NCBI GenBank assembly: GCA_009783675.1
Contig: WRDA01000011.1
Location: forward strand, 1-17,169
Source of the DNA: Symbiobacteriaceae bacterium
Lineage (GTDB): Bacteria > Bacillota > JAAYKD01 > WRDA01
Direction: 5' to 3'
Length of the DNA: 17,169 bases
Shown here piece after piece: positions 1 to 6,433 of the stretch. The notes under the pieces are model-generated. The model did no database searches. It was not told the DNA's origin and saw only the letters and a list, made by a program, of their open reading frames with translations. Both the position numbers and the translations under genes were made by a program. Positions within the stretch are counted from its first letter, which is position 1. Every line of letters begins with the position of its first letter.

Positions 1-713
1 CTCCAGGTCGCTTCCTCAAGATACCATGAAATATTCTGCCTGCGTTCTTCATCCCATTCCTCGTCCTGAAGAAGATTGTGCAGTCTTCCCATACTCCCGT
101 GAGCCAGACGAAGCAGAACCTGGCTTTTATCAGCCGACAGGTCCTGTGGAATCTGTGTTGAAAGATCCAATAAGGAAAGTGAGGTAAAACGAATATTCTG
201 GCATCGTGAGCGGATGGTCGGCAGTAATCTGAGAGGATTGTCACTGATTAGAATTAACAAACTGTCTGCAGGGGGTTGTTCCAGAAGTCTCAGCATGGCG
301 TTCGCTGCCGGATCGTTCATTTTATCTGCCGGGTCTAAAACTGCGATGCGTCTTCTCCCCTGATGGGGACGACGAGATATGGTGCTATGCAATTCTCGGA
401 TCTGATCTATACGGATGTTATTGCCGTCAGGTTCCAGCAGATGCCAATCGGGATGTGTCCCTCGCAGAAGCTTCTGACAGGAAGGGCAGATCCCACAGCC
501 AATACCGAGACCCTCGTCACATTGAACAGCCATAGCCAGCCTTAAGGCGGTAAACCGTCTTCCTACCCCATCGGGACCAGAGAAAATATAACTCTGAGAT
601 AACATATCCTTTTTCAGAGCAGACTGAAGCAGCTGTATGGCCAGGTTCTGACCATGAATCGCATCACTCCACAACTGCTTCACCTCTCGGATAATCATAT
701 AAAACGCCGCCAT
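1..713 (-). CDS. holB: DNA polymerase III delta' subunit, partial (C-terminus outside window)
   Basis: Clamp-loader subunit delta' of the replicative polymerase; it acts with delta and tau/gamma to load the sliding clamp. About 237 residues are visible before the left window edge. The P-loop region reads SGPDGVGRR (about residues 45-53), so the usual GKT/GKS is altered, as in delta' subunits that do not hydrolyse ATP. A zinc-binding cysteine cluster follows (CDEGLGIGCGICPSC, about 65-79). The SRC motif (TIRSRCQ) that supplies the arginine finger is present near residue 170. The reading frame begins at ATG 713 with a weak purine-rich site very close upstream; a second in-frame ATG at 698 is possible. 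It follows yaaR by 70 bases, and the order darA-yaaR-holB matches the Bacillus yaaQ-yaaR-holB cluster, where yaaT would come next. Identity is confident; the start is less so. Confidence 0.93.
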   Translation of the reverse strand, partial: MAAFYMIIREVKQLWSDAIHGQNLAIQLLQSALKKDMLSQSYIFSGPDGVGRRFTALRLAMAVQCDEGLGIGCGICPSCQKLLRGTHPDWHLLEPDGNNIRIDQIRELHSTISRRPHQGRRRIAVLDPADKMNDPAANAMLRLLEQPPADSLLILISDNPLRLLPTIRSRCQNIRFTSLSLLDLSTQIPQDLSADKSQVLLRLAHGSMGRLHNLLQDEEWDEERRQNISWYLEEATW

Positions 714-783
714 TCGCCTCAGTGATCATTAGCCAGAGGGGCGAAGGGCGGCAAACTCCACACCTAAACTATAAGCATAAAAG

Positions 784-1224
784 TTACAAACGAAGATCCA
801 GCACTAACCCGCGAATGGTATCCACCATCGCCACGATTGCCAGATGGTCGCTCTCCTCGGCCATTATTAAGTCCCGTAAATCAGCCAGGTTTTTATCAAT
901 TTCTCTGACTATTGTGAACTGACGTTGTTGACCCATAAAACCCCAGGAGAGGGAACTGGATACCTGAGTACAGCTTTGATTTACCAAGCGGATGAAATCT
1001 CCAATCAACGCTTTGTATGCTACTAAATCATCCAGACTCATTGTTGCTGCCAGCTTCTCTCCGAGCTCTTCGATACGATCGACGAGATCTTCAAGATCCT
1101 GATTTAATTTTTCCCTTTGCACTCGCTGGACTTCCTGTAAGAAGGTGTCTGAGCTCCCGGGCTTTACTTCCTGTAATCCTCGAGGAGCACGGGATGGAGA
1201 GGCTTCCAGGGACCTTACTCTCAT
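784..1224 (-). CDS. yaaR: YaaR family protein (DUF327)
   Basis: A 146-residue cytoplasmic protein with no membrane segment, the same length as Bacillus subtilis YaaR. The sequence is mostly helical and charged. It has a likely coiled-coil stretch around residues 30-60 (EVQRVQREKLNQDLEDLVDR) and a C-terminal helical part ending IRGLVLDLRL. The molecular function of the family is not established. Its ATG overlaps the darA stop as ATGA (1221-1224), so translation is probably coupled. It sits between the c-di-AMP receptor darA and holB, the conserved position of this family in Bacillota. I identify it by length, character and synteny, not by any catalytic motif. Confidence 0.85.
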   Translation of the reverse strand: MRVRSLEASPSRAPRGLQEVKPGSSDTFLQEVQRVQREKLNQDLEDLVDRIEELGEKLAATMSLDDLVAYKALIGDFIRLVNQSCTQVSSSLSWGFMGQQRQFTIVREIDKNLADLRDLIMAEESDHLAIVAMVDTIRGLVLDLRL

Positions 1225-1550
1225 GCTCTTTCGTAACGTTCGATATTGACAACAAAAAGGTTCACACCACCGACGACGACTTCCACAGGAAAGGGAATAA
1301 AGCTGTCAACTGAACCAGCCATAGGAGTCATCGGCGTAACCATTTTTGTCCTGGCTTGGCAGACACTTTTGAGTATATCGCAGGCTGTGGTGACCTGATC
1401 ATCTTCCACGCCTACCAGCATAGTGGTGCTCCCTGAACGCAAGAAACCCCCTGAACTGGCAAAACGCGTAGTACGAAAACCTGCCGAAATCAGTGCTCCA
1501 TTGGCTTTTTGTACATCCTGGTCCTGAACGACCGCAATAATAAGTTTCAT
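1221..1550 (-). CDS. darA: cyclic-di-AMP receptor, PII-like (DarA/PstA/YaaQ)
   Basis: A trimeric PII-like signal protein that binds cyclic di-AMP in the cytosol; its downstream partners are not well known. From the ATG at 1550 it is 109 residues, the length of B. subtilis DarA, and starts MKLIIAVVQDQD. The family's central glycine-rich stretch is seen (GFRTTRFASSGGFLRSGSTT, residues 24-43), followed by TMLVGVEDDQV and a C-terminal strand pair (VVVGGVNLFVVNIERYE). An upstream in-frame codon at 1595 would add 15 residues, but the AGGAGG eight bases before 1550 fixes the start there. It is the first gene of the darA-yaaR-holB transcript and has a strong promoter about 75 bases upstream. Confidence 0.93.
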   Translation of the reverse strand: MKLIIAVVQDQDVQKANGALISAGFRTTRFASSGGFLRSGSTTMLVGVEDDQVTTACDILKSVCQARTKMVTPMTPMAGSVDSFIPFPVEVVVGGVNLFVVNIERYERA

Positions 1551-1631
1551 GATGAACCTCCTACTAGTAAAGGAAAGAAAACCGAAGTGAAACAAGAATC
1601 ATTTCAACTGCCATGAGTTCCTGACATCCAT

Positions 1632-1660
1632 AATATACCCTACATTGCCCTGTACGTCAA
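1632..1660 (-). promoter_or_regulatory. sigma-A promoter for darA-yaaR-holB
   Basis: On the minus strand TTGACG (1660-1655) and TATATT (1637-1632) are separated by exactly 17 bases. The transcript would start near 1625, giving a leader of about 75 nt before darA. I see no clear regulatory structure in that leader. Confidence 0.8.
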
Positions 1661-1846
1661 GAGTACTGGATCATACCTCCACAGAGAAAGCCGGAGACAA
1701 CATCAAAATAAACCTGCGCTGAGAGGTACCTGAAACCATGTTAACATCGATTTGTGACTCTCAGAGTATATACTAAACCTAACCAGCGTACCACAGTTTG
1801 ATTGAAGGTCAGTCAACTGTAGCTACTACGGAAGGAGAAATGGACA

Positions 1847-1978
1847 ATGGGATATCTGATTATACTTCTGGGTTTGGTAATATCGGCCTGGATTATTCAT
1901 TACAGCTACAATGCTACCGAAGAACAGATATGGCGATCGTTTCATGGCGTAGAAGAGCAAAGTAATTACATAGTATAA
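1847..1978 (+). CDS. small predicted membrane protein, 43 residues
   Basis: I do not recognise a family. The frame from ATG 1847 to TAA 1976-1978 encodes 43 residues. Residues 3-18 (YLIILLGLVISAWIIH) form one strongly hydrophobic segment, followed by a polar tail of about 25 residues with several Glu. An AAGGAG site at 1832-1837 lies nine bases before the ATG. An overlapping ATG at 1840 is in another frame and only two bases from that site, so it is a worse start. The architecture, one N-terminal helix plus a short hydrophilic tail, is typical of bacterial microproteins that attach to membrane complexes, but nothing here says which. I see no strong promoter upstream. A hairpin follows immediately (1982-2018). 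It is a plausible gene by ribosome-binding site and composition only. Confidence 0.5.
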   Translation: MGYLIILLGLVISAWIIHYSYNATEEQIWRSFHGVEEQSNYIV

Positions 1979-2018
1979 AAATCCTGTGTTCCCAGTGACT
2001 AGAACTGCGAACACAGGA
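1977..2018 (-). terminator. intrinsic terminator of tRNA-Thr, possibly bidirectional
   Basis: A perfect 10-bp stem (TCCTGTGTTC 1982-1991 with GAACACAGGA 2009-2018) has a further inner CAGT/ACTG pairing. On the minus strand it is followed by five T (1981-1977), which suits termination of the tRNA-Thr transcript. On the plus strand, after the small ORF, the following tract (CTATATTTG) is weaker. Confidence 0.8.
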
Positions 2019-2034
2019 CTATATTTGTTACAAC

Positions 2035-2109
2035 TGGAGCCAGAGATGGGATTCGAACCCGCGACCTGCTGATTACGAATCAGCTGCTCTACCACTGAGC
2101 TACTCTGGC
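2035..2109 (-). tRNA. tRNA-Thr (anticodon CGT)
   Basis: A 75-nt cloverleaf. The acceptor stem GCCAGAG (2109-2103) pairs with CTCTGGC, and TCCA (discriminator plus encoded CCA) ends at 2035. The D arm contains AGCTCAGTGGTAGAGC. The anticodon stem GCTGA/TCAGC encloses the loop TTCGTAA, so the anticodon is CGT, reading ACG (Thr). The T arm carries GGTTCGAATCC. It stands alone with its own promoter and terminator. Confidence 0.95.
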
Positions 2110-2153
2110 GTGAGATATGATTTGGTACGAAAGCTCTCTTGAGAAGCTTTCGC

Positions 2154-2182
2154 AGTATAACATGATAACCCTGCTTTGACAA
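2154..2182 (-). promoter_or_regulatory. promoter of tRNA-Thr
   Basis: On the minus strand TTGTCA (2182-2177), 17 bases, then TATACT (2159-2154), about 45 bases before the mature 5' end. A perfect 8-bp inverted repeat (2128-2135 with 2145-2152) overlaps the expected transcription start near 2147. Confidence 0.8.
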
Positions 2183-2202
2183 GGGGCCTGGTTACCCTCA
2201 CC

Positions 2203-2226
2203 AAAAGCAGGTTCTTCGTTACCTGC
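2203..2226 (-). terminator. intrinsic terminator of the methyltransferase gene
   Basis: On the minus strand GCAGGT (2226-2221) pairs with ACCTGC (2212-2207) around an 8-base loop and is followed by TTTT. It lies 13 bases after the stop codon of the NpmA/KamB-like gene and just before the tRNA-Thr promoter. Confidence 0.65.
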
Positions 2227-2238
2227 ACAAATGCCTCC

Positions 2239-2886
2239 TCACCTGAACTGTCCGGATAGCCGGAACATATTTCGAGGCATTCCGTAAGACAACTTTCTGG
2301 CCCAGTCACTGGCGAGATGTCTCAGCTGAATATTGTTCAGGCTTTCGATCTGTGTAATACTGATCCCCTGTGCTGCATACTCTGGTAAAAGTTGCCGAAA
2401 GTGATCCTCTGAAAGAAGCGGTAGGCTTCTTCTTTCTATTTCTCCGGCTTCTCTCTCATTATCATATCCTAAAATCGCCTCAAATGAGCAACCACACCCT
2501 CCACTCAGACGAAGGCACTGAAGGATCTTTCCATCTGCTCTCACCAAGCCATCACGCAGAGAACCCCAGGGCAGAATCACACTGACTGAATGAGCCACCT
2601 CAATCAGCTCTGCAGGAAAGGTTTCTAAAGAAGCTATGACGAAAAGAGTGTTGTAAAGATCCTCACGTTTACTTCGTTTCGCAGCCTTATACGAGTTCTC
2701 CGCCATGACTTCCGCGACCGGATCCAGTCCAATATAGAACACACTCCGATTTTGAAAAGCATGATGAAGAATGTAGCGCCCGCTGCCTGTGCCAATATCC
2801 AGATGAATCCTGGCAAAGGCAGAGATCAGGCTGGAAAACGAGTCTTCATCAAGTTCACAGGGTCGTTTCCCTTTGAGTACAAGCAT
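2239..2886 (-). CDS. 16S rRNA (adenine-1408 N1)-methyltransferase, NpmA/KamB family
   Basis: Predicted to transfer a methyl group from SAM to N1 of A1408 in the decoding site of assembled 30S subunits, which in known relatives (NpmA, KamB) gives broad aminoglycoside resistance. From the second of two adjacent ATGs (2886; the other is 2889) it has 215 residues, close to NpmA (219, recalled). Seen in order: start MLVLKGKR, SAM loop HLDIGTGSGR (28-37), second SAM site FYIGLDPV (50-57), E88, ILPWGSL with W107, E146, ERRSLPLLS with R153, DWARKLS with W195, and C-terminal MFRLSG. W107 and W195 correspond to the two tryptophans that clamp the flipped A1408 in NpmA. GGGGTG lies five bases before 2886. 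A longer frame reaching 3048 would run through the 5' end of deoC and is unlikely. It is divergent from deoC and has its own terminator. Family assignment is strong; activity on A1408 is inferred. Confidence 0.88.
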   Translation of the reverse strand: MLVLKGKRPCELDEDSFSSLISAFARIHLDIGTGSGRYILHHAFQNRSVFYIGLDPVAEVMAENSYKAAKRSKREDLYNTLFVIASLETFPAELIEVAHSVSVILPWGSLRDGLVRADGKILQCLRLSGGCGCSFEAILGYDNEREAGEIERRSLPLLSEDHFRQLLPEYAAQGISITQIESLNNIQLRHLASDWARKLSYGMPRNMFRLSGQFR

Positions 2887-2941
2887 CATCGCACCCCGTT
2901 TCGTCCATCGAACTAACACTTTGAGAAAAGGAGAGATTACC

Positions 2942-3604
2942 GTGTCTTCATCAACCTCAATCGCTTCAGTAATCGACCATACTCTACTTAAGCCGGAAGC
3001 CACCACCGATGCTGTTCGCCAGATTTGCGCAGAAGCTCTGGAGTTCAATTTTGCATCTGTGTGTGTTAATTCATGTCATGCTACATTGGTTTCAGACCTG
3101 CTTAGAGGCAGCGAAGTTAAAACCTGTTGTGTCATAGGCTTTCCCTTGGGCGCTGCTTCGACCCTCAGTAAAGTATTCGAAGCTGTTACCGCTATTGCCA
3201 ATGGAGCCAATGAACTGGATATGGTAATAAACATTGGTGCAGTAAAAGAGGGTGACTGGAGAACCGTTGAAGATGATATCACCGCAGTCGCTAATGTCGC
3301 AAAGGGTAAAGCACAGCTAAAAGTAATTCTGGAGACCTGCCTACTCGACGACCAGGAGAAGGAGCTTGCCTGCCTCGTAGCTCGTAAAGCAGGAGCAGAT
3401 TATGTTAAAACCTCTACAGGTTTTTCCAGTGGTGGGGCTACTGTCGCTGATGTCAGGCTGATGAAACGAACGGTGCCTCAGATGAAAATAAAAGCATCAG
3501 GAGGAATTCGGGATCTGCATACTGCACGTGCCATGTTGGAAGCAGGAGCAGATCGTCTCGGTTGTAGCGCAGGTGTAGCGATCGTTAAGGAAGAGCAGCA
3601 GTAA
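2942..3604 (+). CDS. deoC: deoxyribose-phosphate aldolase
   Basis: Cytosolic enzyme that cleaves 2-deoxyribose 5-phosphate to glyceraldehyde 3-phosphate and acetaldehyde in deoxynucleoside catabolism. The 220-residue product, close to the usual 220-225, is a TIM barrel. It shows IDHTLLKPEA near the N-terminus, ELDMVINIGAVK with the catalytic Asp, YVKTSTGF with the Schiff-base Lys, and KASGGIRD with the second Lys. The start is GTG 2942, set by AAGGAG at 2928-2933, eight bases upstream; an upstream in-frame ATG at 2873 has no such site and lies inside the divergent gene. No other deo genes are adjacent. No convincing promoter was found in the short divergent gap. Confidence 0.96.
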   Translation: MSSSTSIASVIDHTLLKPEATTDAVRQICAEALEFNFASVCVNSCHATLVSDLLRGSEVKTCCVIGFPLGAASTLSKVFEAVTAIANGANELDMVINIGAVKEGDWRTVEDDITAVANVAKGKAQLKVILETCLLDDQEKELACLVARKAGADYVKTSTGFSSGGATVADVRLMKRTVPQMKIKASGGIRDLHTARAMLEAGADRLGCSAGVAIVKEEQQ

Positions 3605-3668
3605 CTCGGCCAGCTCTCAGAACCTTTCAGCAATCAATTACCTTCCCTGCTCTCAGCGCATTGCCAAC

Positions 3669-3693
3669 TGGCTTTCACTTCGTGTGCCATTTT
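3669..3693 (+). terminator. weak candidate terminator after deoC
   Basis: TGGC (3669-3672) pairs with GCCA (3686-3689), with an inner CAC/GTG pairing and an internal loop, followed by TTTT (3690-3693). The stem is short and interrupted, so this is tentative. I see no gene in the rest of 3605-3834. Confidence 0.35.
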
Positions 3694-3834
3694 ATACCAT
3701 CACCGCAGCAAATACAATATGAGCTATAAATTGCGGGTAGATGGGTTATAAATCTTCACATAAGCATGTGTTCAATACCCCTTGACGCGTTTCACAGACG
3801 GTTCAAAAAGACGTAAACAAGATAAAAAAAGTAT

Positions 3835-3863
3835 TTGACACCTTGCTGCCTCGTTGCTATAAT
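3835..3863 (+). promoter_or_regulatory. consensus sigma-A promoter of the rplU operon
   Basis: TTGACA (3835-3840) and TATAAT (3858-3863) are both exact consensus with 17 bases between them, preceded by an A-rich stretch (GATAAAAAAAG). Transcription should start near 3870, about 115 nt before rplU. Confidence 0.93.
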
Positions 3864-3869
3864 GCGTTG

Positions 3870-3984
3870 GCAGGTTTGCGCCTTCTATGCGCAACCGCCC
3901 GTTGATGGGTTTTAAACTCTCCGGTATAAATGGGGAGTACCTTTCGCGGCGAGTCATCATGCATTTGAGGAGGTGTAGTGCACA
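3870..3984 (+). ncRNA. structured rplU 5' leader, candidate L21 autoregulatory leader
   Basis: The transcribed leader holds two clear hairpins. GGTTTGCGC (3873-3881) pairs with GCGCAACC (3889-3896) with one bulged T, and ACTCTCC (3916-3922) pairs with GGGGAGT (3932-3938). It ends in a strong AGGAGGTG (3968-3975) nine bases before the rplU ATG. Known L21 leaders in Bacillota occupy this position and are thought to bind a ribosomal protein for feedback control. I cannot test a covariance match here, so membership of that RNA family is inferred from position and structure. Confidence 0.6.
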
Positions 3985-4299
3985 ATGGATTACGTTATAA
4001 TCGAAACCGGAGGTAAGCAATTTCGTGTTAGTGAGGGTGCCATCATCCTGGTAGAGAAACTCAACGCCGAAGTCGGGGATTCCGTGGTTTTTGAGCGGGT
4101 TCTGCTGGCTAGTAAGCAGGGTGTTCTCCAGGTGGGCAATCCTTATTTACAGGGCATCACTGTAACCGGTAAGGTCCAAGAACAAGGGAAGCATAAGAAG
4201 CTATATGTTTTTAAGTACAAAGCTAAGTCTAACTATCGCCGCCGCACCGGCCATCGCCAGCCATTTACCAAAGTGAGTATTGCAATTTCCGGACTATAA
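3985..4299 (+). CDS. rplU: 50S ribosomal protein L21
   Basis: Large-subunit ribosomal protein that binds 23S rRNA. At 104 residues it has the usual length. It begins MDYVIIETGGKQFRVSEG and ends in the conserved basic segment KYKAKSNYRRRTGHRQPFT followed by a short hydrophobic tail. It is the first gene of the rplU-prp-rpmA run, the standard Bacillota order. Translation is set by a near-perfect ribosome-binding site, and expression is driven by the consensus promoter at 3835-3863. Confidence 0.98.
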   Translation: MDYVIIETGGKQFRVSEGAIILVEKLNAEVGDSVVFERVLLASKQGVLQVGNPYLQGITVTGKVQEQGKHKKLYVFKYKAKSNYRRRTGHRQPFTKVSIAISGL

Positions 4300-4309
4300 A
4301 ACCAAAGAC

Positions 4310-4729
4310 ATGACAGAAATATTCTTTATCAGGGATACTGCAGGAAGAATCACTTCTTTTTCAGCTAAAGGCCACAGTGGCTTCGCTCCCAAAGGAGACG
4401 ACATCGTCTGTGCTGCAGTTAGTGCTCTGTTACAAGCGGCTGTGTTCTCACTGTCAATCATTTGTGTTCCCGCACCTCAGTATTCAATCTCATCCGCCAA
4501 TCTTAGCTGCTGCCTGCCGACCGATCCTCAGTTTTATTCAGAGGAGACAGAGCAGGAGATACAAACAATCCTGAAACACACTTTGATTGCTTTGATGAAT
4601 ATAACTCTCAGCCATCCTTCCAATCTTACTCTGCATCTTAACGATCCGCTTCACTGGCAGGAGTTGTTAACTGCAGAAAACTCAGATCAGGTGTTAAGAA
4701 CATTTATGCACGCATCCGTAAACCAGTGA
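4310..4729 (+). CDS. prp: ribosomal-processing cysteine protease Prp
   Basis: Cysteine protease that removes the N-terminal extension of ribosomal protein L27, encoded by the next gene. From ATG 4310 it has 139 residues. The catalytic dyad is seen as His22 in AKGHSGFA and Cys34 in GDDIVCAAVSALLQA, the same positions I recall for Staphylococcus aureus Prp; this favours this start over an in-frame ATG at 4280 inside rplU. No good ribosome-binding site precedes 4310, so translation is probably coupled to rplU, which stops ten bases earlier. The product is longer than the B. subtilis protein (about 112 residues), with extra sequence in the C-terminal half. It lies between its substrate gene and rplU, as in other Bacillota. 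Confidence 0.93.
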   Translation: MTEIFFIRDTAGRITSFSAKGHSGFAPKGDDIVCAAVSALLQAAVFSLSIICVPAPQYSISSANLSCCLPTDPQFYSEETEQEIQTILKHTLIALMNITLSHPSNLTLHLNDPLHWQELLTAENSDQVLRTFMHASVNQ

Positions 4730-4750
4730 TCTTTAGTGGAGGTATAGGCC

Positions 4751-5050
4751 ATGTTATTCTTCGATCTTCAGCTTTTTGCACATAAAAAGGGTGTAGGGAG
4801 TTCCCGGAATGGACGTGACAGTGCCGCTCAACGCTTGGGTGTCAAGCGTTTCGGTGGTCAACTGGTCCGTGCAGGAAACATCCTTGTACGCCAACGCGGA
4901 ACCAAGTTTCATCCCGGGGTTAATGTAGGAAGAGGAAATGATGATACTCTTTTCGCATTAACTGACGGACATGTGGAGTTCGTAACCCGTATGGGTGGCA
5001 GGAAGTTCATCAACATAATCCCGGTTGCCAGCAACAGCTCCAATTCGTAA
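4751..5050 (+). CDS. rpmA: 50S ribosomal protein L27 with cleavable N-terminal extension
   Basis: Ribosomal protein whose N-terminus reaches the peptidyl transferase centre. The 99-residue precursor starts MLFFDLQLF-AHKKGVGSS. The first nine residues match the known Bacillota extension (MLKLNLQFF-A in S. aureus, recalled), which Prp must remove before the protein can work normally in the ribosome. The mature part has the usual L27 features: SSRNGRDSAAQRLGVKRFGG, then LVRQRGTKFHPG and VNVGRGNDDTLFA. GGAGGT at 4738-4743 lies seven bases before the ATG. It follows prp by 21 bases and precedes obgE. Confidence 0.98.
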   Translation: MLFFDLQLFAHKKGVGSSRNGRDSAAQRLGVKRFGGQLVRAGNILVRQRGTKFHPGVNVGRGNDDTLFALTDGHVEFVTRMGGRKFINIIPVASNSSNS

Positions 5051-5070
5051 CTTGATTGTCGCTAATACAG

Positions 5071-5091
5071 GCTGCAACTATTGGTTGCAGT
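5071..5091 (+). terminator. hairpin between rpmA and obgE (partial terminator or attenuator)
   Basis: CTGCAAC (5072-5078) pairs perfectly with GTTGCAG (5084-5090) around a 5-base loop, followed by TCTTTCGT. The T tract is interrupted, so it may reduce transcription into obgE instead of stopping it, or protect the 3' end of the rpmA message. Confidence 0.5.
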
Positions 5092-5120
5092 CTTTCGTAT
5101 ATCACAGATAAGGAGTCACA

Positions 5121-6413
5121 ATGTTTGTTGATCAAGCTCTGATCTCTGTCCGATCTGGTAATGGTGGAGATGGACGCGTTGCATTTCGTCGTGAAAAGTA
5201 TGTTCCCAAAGGAGGACCTTCTGGAGGCGATGGAGGCAGAGGAGCTCATGTTATAGCACAGGTCGACCCGAACATGAACACTCTTCTCGATTTTCGTTAC
5301 CGTCATTCCTTTATCGCAGATGCAGGTGGTCAGGGCGGCATAAAAAATATGCATGGAGCAAACGCTACTGATCTTATTTTTCGTGTTCCTGCCGGTACCA
5401 CCTTTATCGATGCTGACAGTGGAGAGAATGTTGCGGACCTTACTGAGGCCGGACAACAGGCAATTTTGGCCCGCGGAGGTCGCGGTGGCAGGGGTAATGC
5501 ACATTATGCCACTCCGGCGAATCGGGTACCAGAATATGCCGAAAAAGGAGAACCAGGGTTAGCGAGAAGATTGCGCCTTGAGCTTAGACTCCTGGCTGAC
5601 GTAGGTCTTGTTGGCTATCCTAACGCTGGCAAGTCGACCTTACTCGCAGCTTTGAGTGCTGCACGTCCCAAGATCGCTGACTACCCTTTCACGACCCTGG
5701 AGCCCTATCTGGGTATTGTCAAAGTGGACGACGAGACCAGCTTTGTCATGGCTGATATACCTGGCCTGATTGAGGGAGCTGCTCAGGGAGTGGGTCTCGG
5801 TCATGATTTTCTGCGTCATATAGCCAGAACCAGGCTCTTACTGCATATCATCGATCTGGCTGCCATTGATGGCCGAAATCCTCAAGCTGATTATCTTGCC
5901 ATTAACCGTGAGTTAGCGTTATACAGTTCAGACCTCAGCCAGAGACCTCAAATTGTCGCTTTGAATAAAGTCGACTTACCTCAAGCCGATGAGTTCAGGG
6001 AAGATATGCTACGCTGGTTAACCGATAGCGGGATTCCTTATATAACAATCTCTGCTCTGACCCATGAGGGACTCCAGCCACTTATCTGGCAGATAGCTTC
6101 CGAACTGCAGCGTCTTCCGAAGTCCCTTCCTCTGGAGTTCACTCCTCAACCTGAAGATACTCTTACCAGTGAAGATGAACTGCAGATCTCTCGCGAAGAT
6201 GATGCAGCCTGGCGAGTCAGCTCAGCAAGGCTCCATCGTCTGGTTGCTATGACTGACTTCAACAACACCGCTGCTATTAAACGTTTTCAAAGAATTATGC
6301 GACGAACCGGTGTTGATGATGCCCTGCGTGAGGCGGGTGCTCAGCCAGGTGATACTGTTCGCATCGCTGATATGGAGTTTGATTTCGCTGACCACGATGA
6401 ACCGGAGGACTAA
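5121..6413 (+). CDS. obgE: Obg family ribosome-assembly GTPase
   Basis: Essential GTPase that binds the 50S subunit late in assembly and links growth to the nucleotide pool. The 430 residues show all three Obg domains. The glycine-rich N-terminal Obg fold (about 1-158) contains GNGGDGRVAFRREKYVPKGG. The G domain has G1 GYPNAGKST (165-173), G2 DYPFTT, G3 DIPG (212-215), G4 NKVD (282-285) and G5 SAL (about 311). The OCT domain (about 360-422) ends DTVRIADMEFDF, followed by a short acidic tail. The ATG at 5121 has a GGAG site nearby. It follows rpmA as in many bacteria; yqeK starts 20 bases after its stop. Confidence 0.97.
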   Translation: MFVDQALISVRSGNGGDGRVAFRREKYVPKGGPSGGDGGRGAHVIAQVDPNMNTLLDFRYRHSFIADAGGQGGIKNMHGANATDLIFRVPAGTTFIDADSGENVADLTEAGQQAILARGGRGGRGNAHYATPANRVPEYAEKGEPGLARRLRLELRLLADVGLVGYPNAGKSTLLAALSAARPKIADYPFTTLEPYLGIVKVDDETSFVMADIPGLIEGAAQGVGLGHDFLRHIARTRLLLHIIDLAAIDGRNPQADYLAINRELALYSSDLSQRPQIVALNKVDLPQADEFREDMLRWLTDSGIPYITISALTHEGLQPLIWQIASELQRLPKSLPLEFTPQPEDTLTSEDELQISREDDAAWRVSSARLHRLVAMTDFNNTAAIKRFQRIMRRTGVDDALREAGAQPGDTVRIADMEFDFADHDEPED

Positions 6414-6433
6414 CGATTACGAGGTAGATTATC

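Noticed and set aside
1741..1751. Palindrome ATGTTAACAT as an operator
   Set aside because: A single short palindrome with no second copy in the surrounding intergenic stretch and no clear promoter next to it.
2128..2152. Perfect 8-bp inverted repeat as a terminator
   Set aside because: It overlaps the expected tRNA-Thr transcription start and has no T tract on either side.
2887..3048. N-terminal extension of the methyltransferase up to 3048
   Set aside because: The extension is antisense to the start of deoC, has no family match, and the adjacent ATGs at 2889/2886 give the NpmA-like N-terminus with a ribosome-binding site.
3772..4020. 82-residue open frame on the minus strand across the rplU leader
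   Set aside because: It would run through the consensus rplU promoter and leader and has no recognisable features.
5010..5504. 164-residue open frame on the minus strand
   Set aside because: Antisense to the 5' end of obgE and the end of rpmA; composition is Ser/Cys-rich and without motifs.
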